Positions 12,105 to 24,300 of a stretch of 64,000 nt of DNA are shown piece by piece. Made by a program: the position numbers and the translations under genes. Position 1 is the first letter of the stretch, and each line of letters opens with the position of its first letter. This stretch comes from Sclerodactyla briareus (Eukaryota > Echinodermata > Holothuroidea > Dendrochirotida > Sclerodactylidae), in contig JAODTK010005165.1 of the NCBI GenBank assembly GCA_026419785.1, forward strand, positions 62,001 to 126,000, read 5' to 3'. A model generated the notes under the pieces. That model did no database searches and was not told where the DNA came from. It saw nothing but the letters and a program-made list of their open reading frames with translations.

Positions 12105-13120
12105 TTGTAAGTATACAATGGCATTCATTGAACTGTCAGCATTCAACCTGAGCACCTTCCTCCAGTTCTCCTATTAAAAACATGTAAGTATACATTGAAC
12201 TGTCAGCATCCATCCTAAGCACCTCCTCCAGGGTTCCTGTAAACATGGGTATATGTAGACATAGGCATACATTGAACTGTCAGCATCCATCCTAAGCACC
12301 ATCTACGGTTCGGCTGTAAACATCTGGAACCAATACCATTGAACTGTCCGCATTATCTAGACCATCCTCCAGTTCTCCTGGAAAACATTGTAAGTCTACA
12401 TAGGCATACATTGAACTGTCAGCATTCAGACTAAGCACCATCTTCAGTTCTCCCTGTAACATGGAGTATACATAGGATACATTGAACTGGTAGCATCATC
12501 CTTGGCACCATTCTCAATTCTGCTGTAAACATTGGATGTATACATAGGCATAATTGAACTGTCAGCATTCACCCTAAGCACCATTCTCAAGTTCTGCTGT
12601 AACTTGTAAACATACATAAACATACATTGAACTGTCGCATTCACCCTGGCCCATTCTCAAGTTCGCGGTAAAACATTGTAGTTATACTTAGACATCATTG
12701 AACTGTAGCATTCATCGGAGGCCCACCATTGCTTAGGTTCTGCTAAAATGTATTATACAAAGGCATACGTGGAATGTCAGCATTCATCCTAAGCACCATC
12801 CTCAAGGTTCTGCTGTATACATTGTATGTATTACTAGAGCTACATTGAACTGTCAGCATTCATCCTAGGCACCATCTTATGTTATGCTGTCAAAACATTA
12901 ATTTTACATAGGCATACATTGAACTATCAGCGTTCATCCCAAGCACCCAGTCTCACGGCTTGCTGTAAACATGTAAACATTACATCTGAACTGGCAGCAT
13001 TCATCCTTGGCACCATCCCTTAGGTCTGCTGTAAAATTGTATGTATACATAGGAATACAAGTGAAAAACAAACAGTCAGCATTCATTCTAAGCCCATCCT
13101 CAACTTTCTGCCTGTAAAGC
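12105..13120. repeat. About 77-bp minisatellite
   Basis: About 13 copies built on acattgaactgtcagcat, cctaagcaccat, ttctgctgtaaacat and tatacataggcat. Copies differ largely by scattered one-base gaps, for example gtcagcat, gtcgcat and gtagcat, a pattern typical of unpolished long reads over repeats. Confidence 0.93.
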
Positions 13121-14300
13121 ACTGATAAACTGATCATGCTGGCAGGTGTTAGTTACTTCAGCTGTGGAGATGTAAACAAAAAGTAGATTGAGAAACTTGA
13201 AGATACAGCAATATCACCAGGTTCCATAGCGCTCCCAAAAGAAAAAGAGAGTACCCAAGAGTTCACATACCTATTGTACTTCAAGTGGCTACCAGCAGTA
13301 AATCTCATACATCTCCACTTTAGACCAATGATTATTTTACAATTTGGAATATCTCTATTCAGGTGATTGGCAAAATTAAATGGGTAACCATTTTTACGTG
13401 AAATAGTACCCACAACCAGTGATTTATGTAATAGGTTCAACCAAACAATAACTTGCGTACCAATCCAAATGGCCAATAATTTCTTCAACAACATCTGCCG
13501 ATGTATGATTTGATTATATGTTTATAAAGTGATTTATTGATATGAACAATGGAACAAAGTTCCAACAATTTTTCAGGAACCAACAATGTATGATGGGATG
13601 ATTTCAACCAATAATTTGAAAGATATTGTCTCTTTCATTGCCTCACCTTACCCAACATATCGACCCATTCAGCAGTTCTCAGCAGCAGTTTCAGTGCGTT
13701 GCGAGGGATTCGCTTCATCGGTATTGAAACCAATCCATCTCGATTTGTAGAATTTCTGTGGAAAATCACACGCTTCATTTGTGCCGATATAGGGCCCTAA
13801 TTTTTGGCGATCATAGGAAGATCTCCAATTTGCTGATTTTCTCTGCAGAAAATCACAGAAACAACATGTCCTTTACCGCGATGACGGGAAGTTGCCAGTG
13901 GTAATGATACAAGCCCGATACGATTACCGAACCAATTATCGTAGCGCCATAATTCTGATGGAAGCAATTATTTACTGAGTAACTTAGTTAGTGATACGAT
14001 CACCTAAAAAAGTTGTGTGTGATAGTATGATAGCCATGAATGCCTACAAAGCAGTACACAGGGTGCCGGAGAAGTCTGGCGACAATTCCCATGATTTTTC
14101 ATGACATTTTCACGACCAAATAAAGGATTCCATTACATGGTATTTATGAAATCTTCATAAGGAATTTTCAACGGAACATTAAAAAAAAAGAGCCGAAGCA
14201 ACAACAGTGAACAGTGTGAGGAAAGTAATGTAGTATGATTACCAAATAGCACAAATGTGGCTCAATGTCAATTGTCCAAAATGGAACGGGCCATACTCAC

Positions 14301-14388
14301 ACAATATTTTCCTGTCGTTTATGAGAGCTCAATGGCACTATGTTTACCAAACAACTGCTGCATAATGAGAAAGAAGAAGGCACCGACT
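14301..14388 (-). CDS. ABCG2-like: ABCG2-like exon 11: transmembrane helix 2, substrate pocket
   Basis: The acceptor tgtttccctcacag precedes 14388 and the donor TTGT|gtgagt is at 14300. It reads VGAFFFLIMQQLF, then SAIEL and (one missing base) INDRKI, against human AGVLFFLTTNQCFSSVSAVELF and VEKKLFI. Helix 2 lines the drug-binding cavity of ABCG2. The phenylalanines equivalent to human Phe431, Phe432 and Phe439 are kept, while positions of Thr435 and Asn436 read Met and Gln. Length is 88 nt against 90 recalled for human. Confidence 0.87.
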
Positions 14389-14959
14389 CTGTGAGGGAAA
14401 AAAACAAAAACAAAAGATTAAACAAACTCTATATTGATCATCACAGTGATACATCCCACATCCATTCTTTCCAATCATTGAATACCTTCTTTCCACCTGT
14501 ACAAACTCTCTCTACTGTGCTATGAGTAAAAGGATACATTGGTTTGCCAACATGAGCTGAGTCAGGAAACACCTAAATTATGCTGCCATTTCAGGAAGGG
14601 ATAAGACATATCTGCCATATTCACAAGATTTTACATTATTTGATTGACAAGGACCATATGTAGGGATGGGCAACCTGACACTGTTGATCCTCCCCGCACC
14701 CCTCCAATCCCATGTTCTCCCCACACCTCATAAATTGCATATCACCTCGACTCAACTGCCCTAGGCTCCATCCTCACCACACGCCCCTCGTCATATAAGA
14801 GATGCCATCACAAATCACCACAGCCAACCTTTGTGCCGCTAGGACCTGGCTCATTAACACAAACACTGGAAGCAGGTCTCAATGGCGAGCTCAACACCCT
14901 CCCCATCTACCTTTCCCCCCACCCCCCACCCTCGTCCCGCCACCAAACAAAGAAACCAC
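14389..14959 (-). other. Intron between exons 10 and 11
   Basis: 571 bp. C-rich stretches occur at 14690-14790 and 14905-14940. No repeat or gene recognised. Confidence 0.7.
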
Positions 14960-15042
14960 CTGTTATGAATACAGATCGACTGAAGTGTCCAGCTGGAGTA
15001 GATACCACCCACGACTGAGGGAGAATATGCGATGGTGCTCGT
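14960..15042 (-). CDS. ABCG2-like: ABCG2-like exon 10: transmembrane helix 1
   Basis: The acceptor ctttccccccaccgcag ends at 15043 and the donor AACAG|gtggtt is at 14959. Length is exactly 83 nt, the recalled human exon 10 length. The frame reads STIAYSPSVVGGIY and, after a base is skipped, FQLDTSVDLYS, aligned with human IIVTVVLGLVIGAIYFGLKNDSTGIQN. The Gly-Ile-Tyr at the outer end of helix 1 and the Asp-rich loop are the best anchors. Similarity alone is moderate. The support comes from exact length, clean splice sites and position between exons 9b and 11. Confidence 0.82.
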
Positions 15043-16267
15043 CTGCGGTGGGGGGAAAGAGTTAAGAGTTGATGATGGGATGGCCCAGTGTGGCTGAACC
15101 ACAGATATGATCAAAGGGGACCGAGGTAGAGAATGTCATTGACACAACAACAAGGGCAGGTTACATCATGTCTTCTAACTTTCAGCATGGATCAAGTCAT
15201 TCTGAGGTAATTTCGTGAAATTCTTACAAACTGCTTATGATTCATGCGGGAAAAAAATTTGTGCACCTCCACCCCCATGCGAAGTTGTGGCTATGCCCTT
15301 ATGTCGACACTGAGGTAACTTCGTACAAGCTTAATCAGGATCGCGGGATATTTTTTTGCCTCATCTCTTCCAAGTAACCATAGGCCTATGGGGACCCCTT
15401 AAATTTTGACTGGAATAAGTGAAAAAGTTTTTCCTTTTAATACTCTAACTAGTTGACCTGACTGGAAATTCTGTATGGATGTGACTGTCCAGTTGCTGAC
15501 GTCATTATTAACGAGGCAAACATTGAAGTGACTCTAAAAACACGTTGTGGAAATGTTTTTCTTCTGGTTAGTACCCGAGGGGAAAATGTGACCCCTCTAA
15601 ATTTACATTTTGAAGAGTCTGTCATAGGGGAATGGTGAACCTGATTTGACTTGCTGTTGAATTGATTGGAAGGAAAGTAAGGGCATACCCACAAGGTTTG
15701 ATGAAAATCCAACAAAATTTCCCTACTCCTGAGGGGCACACAAAGGGCCGGTCCGAATTTTTAGCATTGAAGTTCCCCGATGAAAAACTGAGACAACAGA
15801 ACTTTCAGCTGCAAGGAGGATATCCATTTGTACATTTTTTAAAACTGTTTTTACCCACGTATGTCTCCATGTTTCGTTTACCCTTTTTGTTATTTCAAAC
15901 TCCCTTTTCTCATGATGTTATCTGTGTTTCAGTATTTGTCCTAATATTTTACTGCAGACTTGTAGATATCCAATCCCCCCAACCCCCACCAGCCCCCCAC
16001 CCATCTATCCATCCATTCATCTATGTCCTCTTCATGTGTCTCTACAATACATTGGTTAATACAATCAGTGGCACACAGTGGCACATTGCCCCCATTACCA
16101 TGTACCTGGTTTGATACCTATGCAAAGCTATATGCAAGCTGTACTAGTCCCTATTGGTCCCTTCTGAAGATTCCTACCATAGGTCAACCTGGCCACCCCA
16201 TCGCCTCCCTGATCAGTGAAAAGCTTATTATAGGTGCAGAGGGATAGGACCGTATAGTCTCACTCAC
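15043..16267 (-). other. Intron between exons 9b and 10
   Basis: About 1.2 kb. 15200-15420 has two diverged copies of a roughly 110-bp unit (ctgaggtaa-ttcgt... then gcggga and a T or A run). 15970-16020 is C-rich with tctatccatccattcatcta. No coding similarity seen. Confidence 0.65.
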
Positions 16268-16329
16268 CTGTAGATAGTCAGGAATGGCTTGCGGATTATG
16301 TTCTTCACGGCTCTCTGGGTACGTGAAAA
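16268..16329 (-). CDS. ABCG2-like: ABCG2-like exon 9b: first membrane helix approach
   Basis: The acceptor tactctccgtccaactcag ends at 16330 after a good pyrimidine tract. The reading is FSRTQRAVKNIIRKPFLTIY, matching human LRWVSKRSFKNLLGNPQASIAQ: the amphipathic connecting helix leading into transmembrane helix 1. The donor CAG|gtgagt is at 16267. Codons just upstream of the chosen acceptor (TLRPTQ) also resemble human TTSFCHQ, so the true exon may begin up to about 20 nt earlier, at a site now lacking its AG. A 42-bp minisatellite begins about 160 bp upstream of this exon. Confidence 0.76.
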
Positions 16330-19300
16330 CTGAGTTGGACGGAGAGTAAAATGCAGTTAATTTTGGACTTTTCAATTTTGAAATCTCTCAAAGACATCGA
16401 AGACAGTACTACCAATCTGGGATATACGAGGGGGTTACCTATCTTGATACCCATATGTTTTCAACAAGAGCCAACCCCACAGCTTTTCGCTGTTGCTTGA
16501 TAAGAGCCACCCAAGGCCAGGCTCTTCGGCAGTTGGTTGAACACACCACCCACAGGCCAGGCCACTCCGCAGTTGCTTGAACAGAGCCACCCACAGTCCA
16601 TCCCTCTCTGCAGTTGTTTGAACAAATGAGCCACCCACAGGCCATGCCACTCTGCAGTTGGTGAACAGAGCCCCCCACATGCCGGACCCTGCAGTTGTTG
16701 AACAAGAGCCCCCCCACACGCAGGCCCTCTCGCAGTTTGTTGAACAGAGTCACCAGAGGCCAGGCCTCTCTGCAGTTGGTTAACACGAGCCCCCCCAGCC
16801 AGCCACTCTGCAGTTGGTTGAACTAGAGCCACCCAAAGGCCGGCCATGGCTGCAGTTGGTAACAAGAGCGCATTCACAAAGCCAGCCCCTCTCAGTTGGG
16901 TGAGACAAGCGCCACCCACAGGCCAGGCTCGATCTGCAGTTGGGTGAACAAGAGCCACCCACAGGCCAGCCACTCTCAGTTGTTGAACAAGAGTCACCCA
17001 CAGGCCAGGCCACTCTGCAGTTGGTTAAAACAAGAGATCACCCACAGGCCAGGCCACTCTGCAGTTGGTTGAACAGAGCCACCCACATGCAGGCACTCCT
17101 CTGCGTTGGTTTGAACAAGAGCCACCCACAGGCCAGTCTCTCTGCAGTTGGTTGACAAGAGCCACCCACAGCCAGGCCCTCTCCTGCAGTTGGTTGAACA
17201 AAGAGCCCAGCACAGGTCCTTTTTTCGCCAGTTGCTTGAACGAGAATCCCGAAAAGGCTTTTCTCTAGTTTGGTTGAACAGACCCCCCCCAACTGCCGAA
17301 AAGCGATGGCTTTGGTTTTTCCTCATCCACGCACAGTAATGAAACTGGAGAGTTTCAACATAGCCGCTGATATGGCTGGGTGCTGGAAAGTGTTGGTGTG
17401 TGGACTAACAAATTCCACCGGGGTAACTCACGTGTATGGGATACGGATATCGAAAAGATGCAATCAAGAAGACTATTGTTGGCAGATCCAGGCCAACACA
17501 GCATTCCGCGAATATCCAAATTTTGTTCGGACTACTTCTCTATATTCGTTACCATTCTACCAAAGATGCAAAGATGCAGGAATAAGTATGACCTGCTAAA
17601 GATAAAACACATTTGAACATTACTTGATGATATTATTGGAAGGGGCGGGGAATATTGTTTCTGACATTTGCCTAACTGTAATTCGGTATACAAAGTCGTG
17701 TTCCGGAAACAAAACTGGAGGTCAATATGAATGACTCAAACATCCGCTCCATAGCGTCTGTGAACGATCTCGTATCCCGCGTCAGTGGGTAGACTAAGAC
17801 CTGTTGTTTATCATAATAACTGTTTTCGATTCTCCTTCCTAGGCAGTGGCATCACTTTCAACTCGAATTCACTAGTAGTTGTCTTTCACATTCATATATC
17901 TGATGCTTTTCGATGAGCCTATGTATATATCATTCTATGCATTTTTTTATAGTCTTTTACACATTCTATTTTCTAACCACATGTGATTCCTAGTACTCGG
18001 TCGTACGTGATTCTATTATCGTCTTCCTTCTTTTAACTCTGTCCCATATGTTGTTTGCAGACATTTAATTCCTTTCGAGGAGGTGATAAAGTTTATCTAA
18101 TCGATCTTCTTATCCATCCATCTATCTAATAGAAATTGTTCGGCAAGCAACATCCTCAACGCTTTATAATCAGCCTGCTGAGCAGATGATGGGGAAAGCC
18201 TGTTCCTTAACAACGAGGGGGTATCTCGTTATTGGTCTATCAGATGTCTGCAGGGTTTCCTTTGACAAATCCCCCAAAATTGGAATCTCTCTCATTCAAT
18301 TAATGGATGTAGCTGTCAATCCTGACAGCGCATGGCCATCGAACCATATTCCCTATTTGCAACACTAATGCACTACTGCCAATCTTGAATGTTAGGCTCC
18401 ACCCAAGGCCCCTCAATAGTTGTGTGAATCTCATATCGACAGCTAGCAAATTTCATTAGACCAAAGTCAGTCCTAAAGGTGTTTGTATTGGAAACCGCTG
18501 TTGTCGATAGCGTAATTGGTTAATCTCGTTTATATAGAATGGAGAGCCTGATCATATCATGTGAAAACATCAGATTCTACACCCCCACTAATCCTTATGC
18601 GAATACAGATTCGATTGGCTAATCCCAATCACTTGACCGTCTGCCTTTTTTGGCATAACAGTCAGCTGGGCACAGTAACCCAACATCGAATAACTTGCTC
18701 GATTGCTTGGTTTATCATCTTTTCAAAAGCGCAAATGTTACGTTGCGTGAGCCTTTGGAAGTACTGCTTCGAAATACGAACGGGCGACAACAAAGCGTAG
18801 CTCGTTGCATTCGTGAACGTCATGTTCACAACCGCGCAGAACCCTCCAGTTCAAGGCACGCGCGGTATTGCGTCTCACAGTCTCCGTGGAAATTGCACAG
18901 CACGCCTGCTAAACTTCTGTGTATTTACGCAATGCAATTCACTACTTCGATCGAACTAGGCGCAATAGTTTTACCCTTGCTGCTTATTTACTGTTTAGAG
19001 ATCCAAGGATATAGATCTAGAGATATTGATATCTCTAATCGTTTGGGTAATACTTAATTGGGGGGGAGGGAGTTGCGAGGTTGTTAAAACAGGAAATAAA
19101 CTACAGCAGGTCGACCTTTACTGGTTCATAACCATTCTCCGACTCTGCCAATTAGCCTAATAACAAACTCTCGGCTGCGCCTCGTCCGTGTATTCGTCAG
19201 TAAAAGTCTGCCAGTTGCAGTTTTATTTCCTTACGACGGTTTCATCACCATGGAGCTACTCTATTAACTGGAGAGAACATCAGAGCGCGTATTGTTTGCC

Positions 19301-20095
19301 CGGTTCATTTTCCTGGCAGAGAACCAAACGCGAAGTGATGAGGCGCACAGTTGTGTGTAACGTCGTAAAATACATTCAGTTTGTTTTCCTCTCTATTTGC
19401 GAATTTCCTCGACCATAGACCCCCCCGAAAATACCTTTGCTGCTCCTTAGTAAGTAAAGTGGTTACCATAGTGCAAGATTCTGCAACCTCTTCAGTGATG
19501 TTACCCTGTTTCAGAAAACGCGGAAAATCAGCGATCTATTACGGAAGCCAAGAAAAACATTATTATCTGGAATAACTATATCTATGCGTCTGGCAGAAAC
19601 AACCCATCTAGTCGTAAGGTATGACAACACTGAGTGAACTAGAGCTGAGATACTTGGAGCTCGAATCATAGGAGGCTGTCACAACGGGCATATCTAATCT
19701 GTCCGACGAAATGCCAATCTTGTCGCCTGAATGCCATTTCACTATAACTCCACTGTCAAGTGAGGGCGCTGTTTGCCCTAGCAACGCGGCTCCTCACTGA
19801 CTCGTTTTGTATAGGAGCTTCAGTACAGCAATGTCCGGGGCTTGGTTTCAAAGACTACTTATCATGACTCGCAGACCTCTCCCCATGGATATCCCAACTA
19901 GGATGGAGAGGCCATCTCATGGAGTCTTCTGCAGACGTAGAGAATGTGGGCACCGGACCCAATTACCGCGGTTCAGAATCAGGCCTCTGCTGACAACTGG
20001 CGCATGCGTGGTCGCGTGAAGCAACTCCCGTGATTCAGCTGATAGGGAAGATTATTTCAAGTTGAACGACATTTTCATGTCCTCTCGCCGGTAAC
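16330..20095 (-). other. Intron between exons 9a and 9b
   Basis: About 3.8 kb with no counterpart in human ABCG2, where exon 9 is undivided. It begins (low-coordinate end) with the 42-bp minisatellite. 17300-20095 has no recognised element apart from a stretch near 19170 that resembles the loop of the 12.0-kb hairpin. Confidence 0.55.
16490..17300. repeat. 42-bp minisatellite, codon-phased
   Basis: About 19 copies of a unit made of cagttggttgaacaagagcc, acccacaggccaggccactc and tg. The period is a multiple of three, so overlapping ORFs of 60-178 codons persist on both strands (repeating Trp-Pro-Val-Gly / Cys-Gly-Trp patterns on the minus strand). They look like by-products: no start context, several frames open at once, and intronic position. 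Copies vary by one-base gaps. Confidence 0.95.
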
Positions 20096-20281
20096 CTGTG
20101 TCATGAAAGACTTGGGTAATGTGGATCAATTGCTCCTCCTGTACCCTGGCTTCCTCCTTCTTGTTGGGAGTTGGTCCAGAATCTGCTGAGAGGCAGTCTG
20201 TAGGTCAGAGGCAGCGTGCTGCCCTTGAACTCATCCTCGGGGTACTCTTTTGCAATCTTCTGATAAACTCCCAGCTCGTGT
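20096..20281 (-). CDS. ABCG2-like: Probable ABCG2-like linker exon (5' part of human exon 9)
   Basis: The acceptor tttctctccag ends at 20282. In three successive frames the segment reads YQKIAKEYPEDEF, then DLQTASQQILDQLP, then NKKEEARVQEEQLIHITQVF. Human exon 9 has EKLAEIYVNSSF, KAELHQL, GEKKKK and ITVFKEISY in the same order, so this is proposed as the charged linker between the two domains. Two donors are possible: AG|gtacag at 20144 or ACAG|gttacc at 20095; the longer is preferred because it keeps ITQVF. With exon 9b it sums to 248 nt, against 251 for the single human exon. Sequence identity is low in this fast-evolving region, so it could instead belong to another gene. Confidence 0.55.
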
Positions 20282-22604
20282 CTGGAGAGAAAGGAGACAA
20301 AATTTTGAAATTTATCAGAGGTGCACAATCTCTAGGTGATGGCTAGGTCTCCACTGGAAGACAGTACAGTGGTCGACATGTGAAGTAAGGCGTAGGAAAG
20401 TCTCGGAGCGCCAACTGGCCACATGGACTCCTAGCCTAAAGTTAAGCTAGAAGCTAGGCCTACCACCTGTAATGAGTCGGAAATTTCACACGAGGAGTGA
20501 AAGAATAATTCCCAAAGTCTTCCCAAAAGTCTCTCAACTCTCAAACAGTCAAAAACACGGCATGAACTACCAACAACACCAGAAGTCACCAAAAAATGAA
20601 CCAACAGTAAGACAACTTTCTCCAGCACTCAAACCCCTTTTGTCAAACGTTTACGTGAAGGCGGGCTGAACGACTGGACGTATGGCCAGCGCCCAGCTAA
20701 ATAATATGGCCAACCCAGCAGCTATTATGTGGTAACTGCAATGTAAGTGGTGAAGGGTAAGTACCATTCGTGCAATAATTGGTTAATTTGAACCAATTAC
20801 ATGTTATAACATTCTTCTAGTTATTCAATTGACATAATTTAAATCTCAGATGGAATTCCAGGAGATGACATATTTGCATGATCAGATACCCTTGAGATGC
20901 ACTCACTAGAACCTGTGTCTAAACATGGTATTGCTCACCCCTCCATTAGAGAGCCAGTGGCGGTATTGATAACAAAGACCTTATGAGTTTTTTTTTCAGC
21001 CTGACAGTTGCATTTTTTGCAGAATTTCACAATGGATGTGTGGGACCAATGACAATCTTGTGCCATCAACTTCTCTGTGGAGTTCCAGAGGATTCACCAT
21101 GTTCTGTCATCATTCCCGCTGTGGTATCCCTTTCAAGATTCCGACATCATCTACATTATCCTGATAGGACTGAGATCATACAGAAATGTACCTTATGATG
21201 CCCGTTATGTGGGGCCCGTACATCTCCCAGCCAGAATATTGTTTGAATGCACACCGTTCCTGTTGAGAGTAGGTTTTCAATGGCAGGAATGTTTATCATG
21301 CAGAATAGTGTGTTTAGCACTGTTTTGGAATAAACCTCGACTGATCGGCTGTAGACGTGTGAGTTGAGAGGTCTTACAGAGGGATGCACCGTATCCCTCC
21401 TCCCACTCGAGACAAATTTCCCCTACAAACCAGTGCAACGAGATATGTGATGTATTGTTAATAGGGCAACCCTAAGCAAATGCCCATCCCATTAGCTTTC
21501 ATGTGAAATTATTTGTTTAGCTTTCGATTGGTAATTCTGATGTAAATCCATTTTTTGTGACTTTTTTTCCTGTTAAAAAATGAAAATATTTGGTTAATTT
21601 CAATCACCAATATATTGAAAATTTGAAGAGTCAATCACATTTGTCCCACGATTATGTTTCCCAAAAAAAAAACACAAACTCGTTTTTTTAATATGAACCT
21701 GATTTTCATGAAAATTTATCTAGTTTGTGTTTTTTTTTGTCACACATTCCAAACTTTAGATGAACCTGTGAAAAACCATGAAAAATCTGACATAAACGGA
21801 TACACTGCAACGCACACACAATACTTCACTTTTTGAGTGCACTTGATCGTTAATCATGCAGCACCCTTGGGTACCCCACCACAAGGTCCCAAGGTCACCC
21901 CTCCTCACAATAATTGTTATGGGGACCATTGACAGTGAATTAGGTAAATTACTTAACTGTTGACTACATAACTCCTTCCGCCCTCCGAGTAGAGTGTGTC
22001 AGCAATGAAGCATTAGGAAATCGCGAGCAATACTGAAAGATTGACAAGTTATAGAGAAAAAGGTGGTTTCAATCGATGATAGCGGGGCCTTTAGCTATGT
22101 ATGCTCATACCACTGAACCATGAACGACACATCACCACATACGTGAGCATTGGCCGTTGTGTGTGTTTGTTTTTTATGCTGTGAGGCAGATTATTATAGC
22201 ACCCACAATATCTCTCTGGTCGCCTCTCATGGCAGGCCTGTTTTACAGCCAAGTTTGTCATATGGAAGCCACCCTGTTTAACTACAACTGACAATGGCAT
22301 GGAAACCAACCAGTTCGGGTTCCAAACAGCCTTTGGCATGTGATTGCAGGCTTTCTTGAAATGCTGGTATCTTTATATATCTTAGTCTTCCATGGCCAAT
22401 AGGCCCAATAGTTTGTATAGGTGCAGGACCAACATAGAGCATCAAAAATAACCTTTCATCTCCAAATATCACAACCCACAGCTCTGCACGGTGGTTAGTC
22501 AGAAAGGTACAGCTTTAATGATACCGCCTTCTATCCATGAGGGTAATAATATTTCTCCTTGCACAACAGAATAGAGTGTGTTGGCCTTAGCACAGATGCA
22601 TTAG

Positions 22605-24300
22605 AAAATACAACAACCAAAGCCCAAAGACTTGTGATCCTAGACTCTCCCTGACACCTATAGCTAGACACGAGACAAATGGAAGTTTGCACCAGCTCAT
22701 TATGGGCAACATAACACTGACAATTCCGTTTATTTTCCCAACACCAATAGAGGTCCTATACTCTTGATACGAAAGCTACACACTGAAATTCAAGATTCTC
22801 TGACCTTTGACCTTGCGACCTCAGAGACTCTCTGACCTGACCCAAAACAATAGGGTTCAAGTACTCATCGTGGGGGAACACATCCCAGTAGTAGCTTCTC
22901 CATCCAGGCCGGGTCGATTATCGTGTTTACAGCCAAAATTGGCCAAATATCGACTTTTCCACCAAATTTTCTATTTTGACTCAAATTCACCTCCGACCTA
23001 TACCAAAAACAAATAGTGTGTCCTGTACTCCCCATAGGAAAGCTACACACCAAATTCAACCTGATGAGAACAAACTATTCTGGCCTTTATCATGTTTACA
23101 AGGTTTACAGACTTTGATCTCTGGTGAACTCAGATGACCTCTGACCTCCATAACCAATAGGGTTTTCATGTAACCTCATATGCGGACCACACCATAGCCA
23201 AGTATGAGCTTCAATCCATCCAGCTGGGGTCACGTTATCGGTTCAAAGCCAAAAATTGGCTAATTTATTGACTTTTCACAATTTTCTATCTTTGGACCAA
23301 AATTCACCCCACCCTATATAACCAAAAAAATGGGTTCCGGTGCTCCCCTTAGAAAAGCTACACCACAAAACACCAAATCAACCTGATCCACCACCCATTC
23401 TGACTCTCGGTTTACAATCGTTTTTCAACACGTGACCTCTGTGACCTTTGACCTACACCCGAAACAATAGGGTAATGTACTCCTCATGGGGAACCCATAC
23501 CAAGTTATGAGCTTCATCCATTCAGGCGAGTCGAGTTTATCATTTTTATAAGCCCAAAATTTTTGGGGGGGGGGGGGCCCCCCCCCAAAAAAAAATATTG
23601 ACTTTTCATTCACAAATTTTCTTTTGTGAGACCAAAATTCATCACCCCCAACCTATACCAAAAACCAATAGTGTTCCTGTACTCCCATCCCCATAAGAAA
23701 GCTACACAACCATTCACCCTTATCAGACCAATCATTCTGGACTTATTGTGTTCCCAGGTTTTTCACAGACCTTGACTGCTGGTGACCTCAAATGACCTCT
23801 GCCTGACCCCAAACAATAGGGTCCATGTCCTCATTGTGGATACACACAATACTAAGTATGAGCTTCATTCATCCATGCGGGGACGAGTTATCGTGTTACA
23901 GCCAAATTTCGGCCAAAATATCAACTTTTCAATTTCTATTTTTGACGCAAAATTCCCCCACCTATACCAAAACAATCGGTTTCTGTACCCCCTAGAACTA
24001 CACAAACCCAAAACAAGTACAACCTTACCAGACCAGTAATTCTGGACTTATCATGTTTACAAAGATTTTCAGACTTTGACCTCTGGTGACCTCAGATGAC
24101 CTCTGACCTGGACCCACAACAATATGGTTTATGTACTCATCATGGGGAAACCATACCAAGTATGAGCTGGACCTACCCAGACCTGATCAAGTTTCGTGTT
24201 TACCAGCTGGGCCGTCACAAATACAAACCCACACACCACGACGTGACTAATAGATATCCCTCGACCTTCGTCAGTGAATCAAAACTCCTTCAGAGATTAG
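22605..24300 (+). mobile_element. Helitron/pearl-like tandem-array element, copy A
   Basis: The left end has aaagcccaaagacttgtgatcc. The centre is 4-5 half-units with caatagggttcatgtactcat, accaagtatgagcttcatcc and gtttacaagccaaaattgg modules. Next comes a short CA-rich tract (24210-24240) and a right end atccctcgaccttcgtcagtgaatc. The same order of modules occurs in copies at 32.1, 58.7 and 59.2 kb. The layout of core repeats, microsatellite tract and terminal palindrome is that described for bivalve pearl and other non-autonomous Helitron-related elements; that assignment is inferred from structure only. Confidence 0.6.

Larger units (their letters stand above)
11751..14300 (-). other. Intron between exons 11 and 12
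   Basis: About 2.6 kb, dominated by the 77-bp minisatellite and preceded by a hairpin-forming inverted repeat (separate entries). 13150-14280 shows no recognised feature. Confidence 0.7.

Noticed and set aside
16439..17339. Overlapping ORFs up to 178 codons on both strands with repeating Gly/Trp/Cys patterns
   Set aside because: They are produced by a 42-bp minisatellite whose period is divisible by three; several frames are open at once.
20983..21367. Plus-strand exon-like stretch after ttttttgcag
   Set aside because: Three frames look equally plausible and no protein family is recognised.
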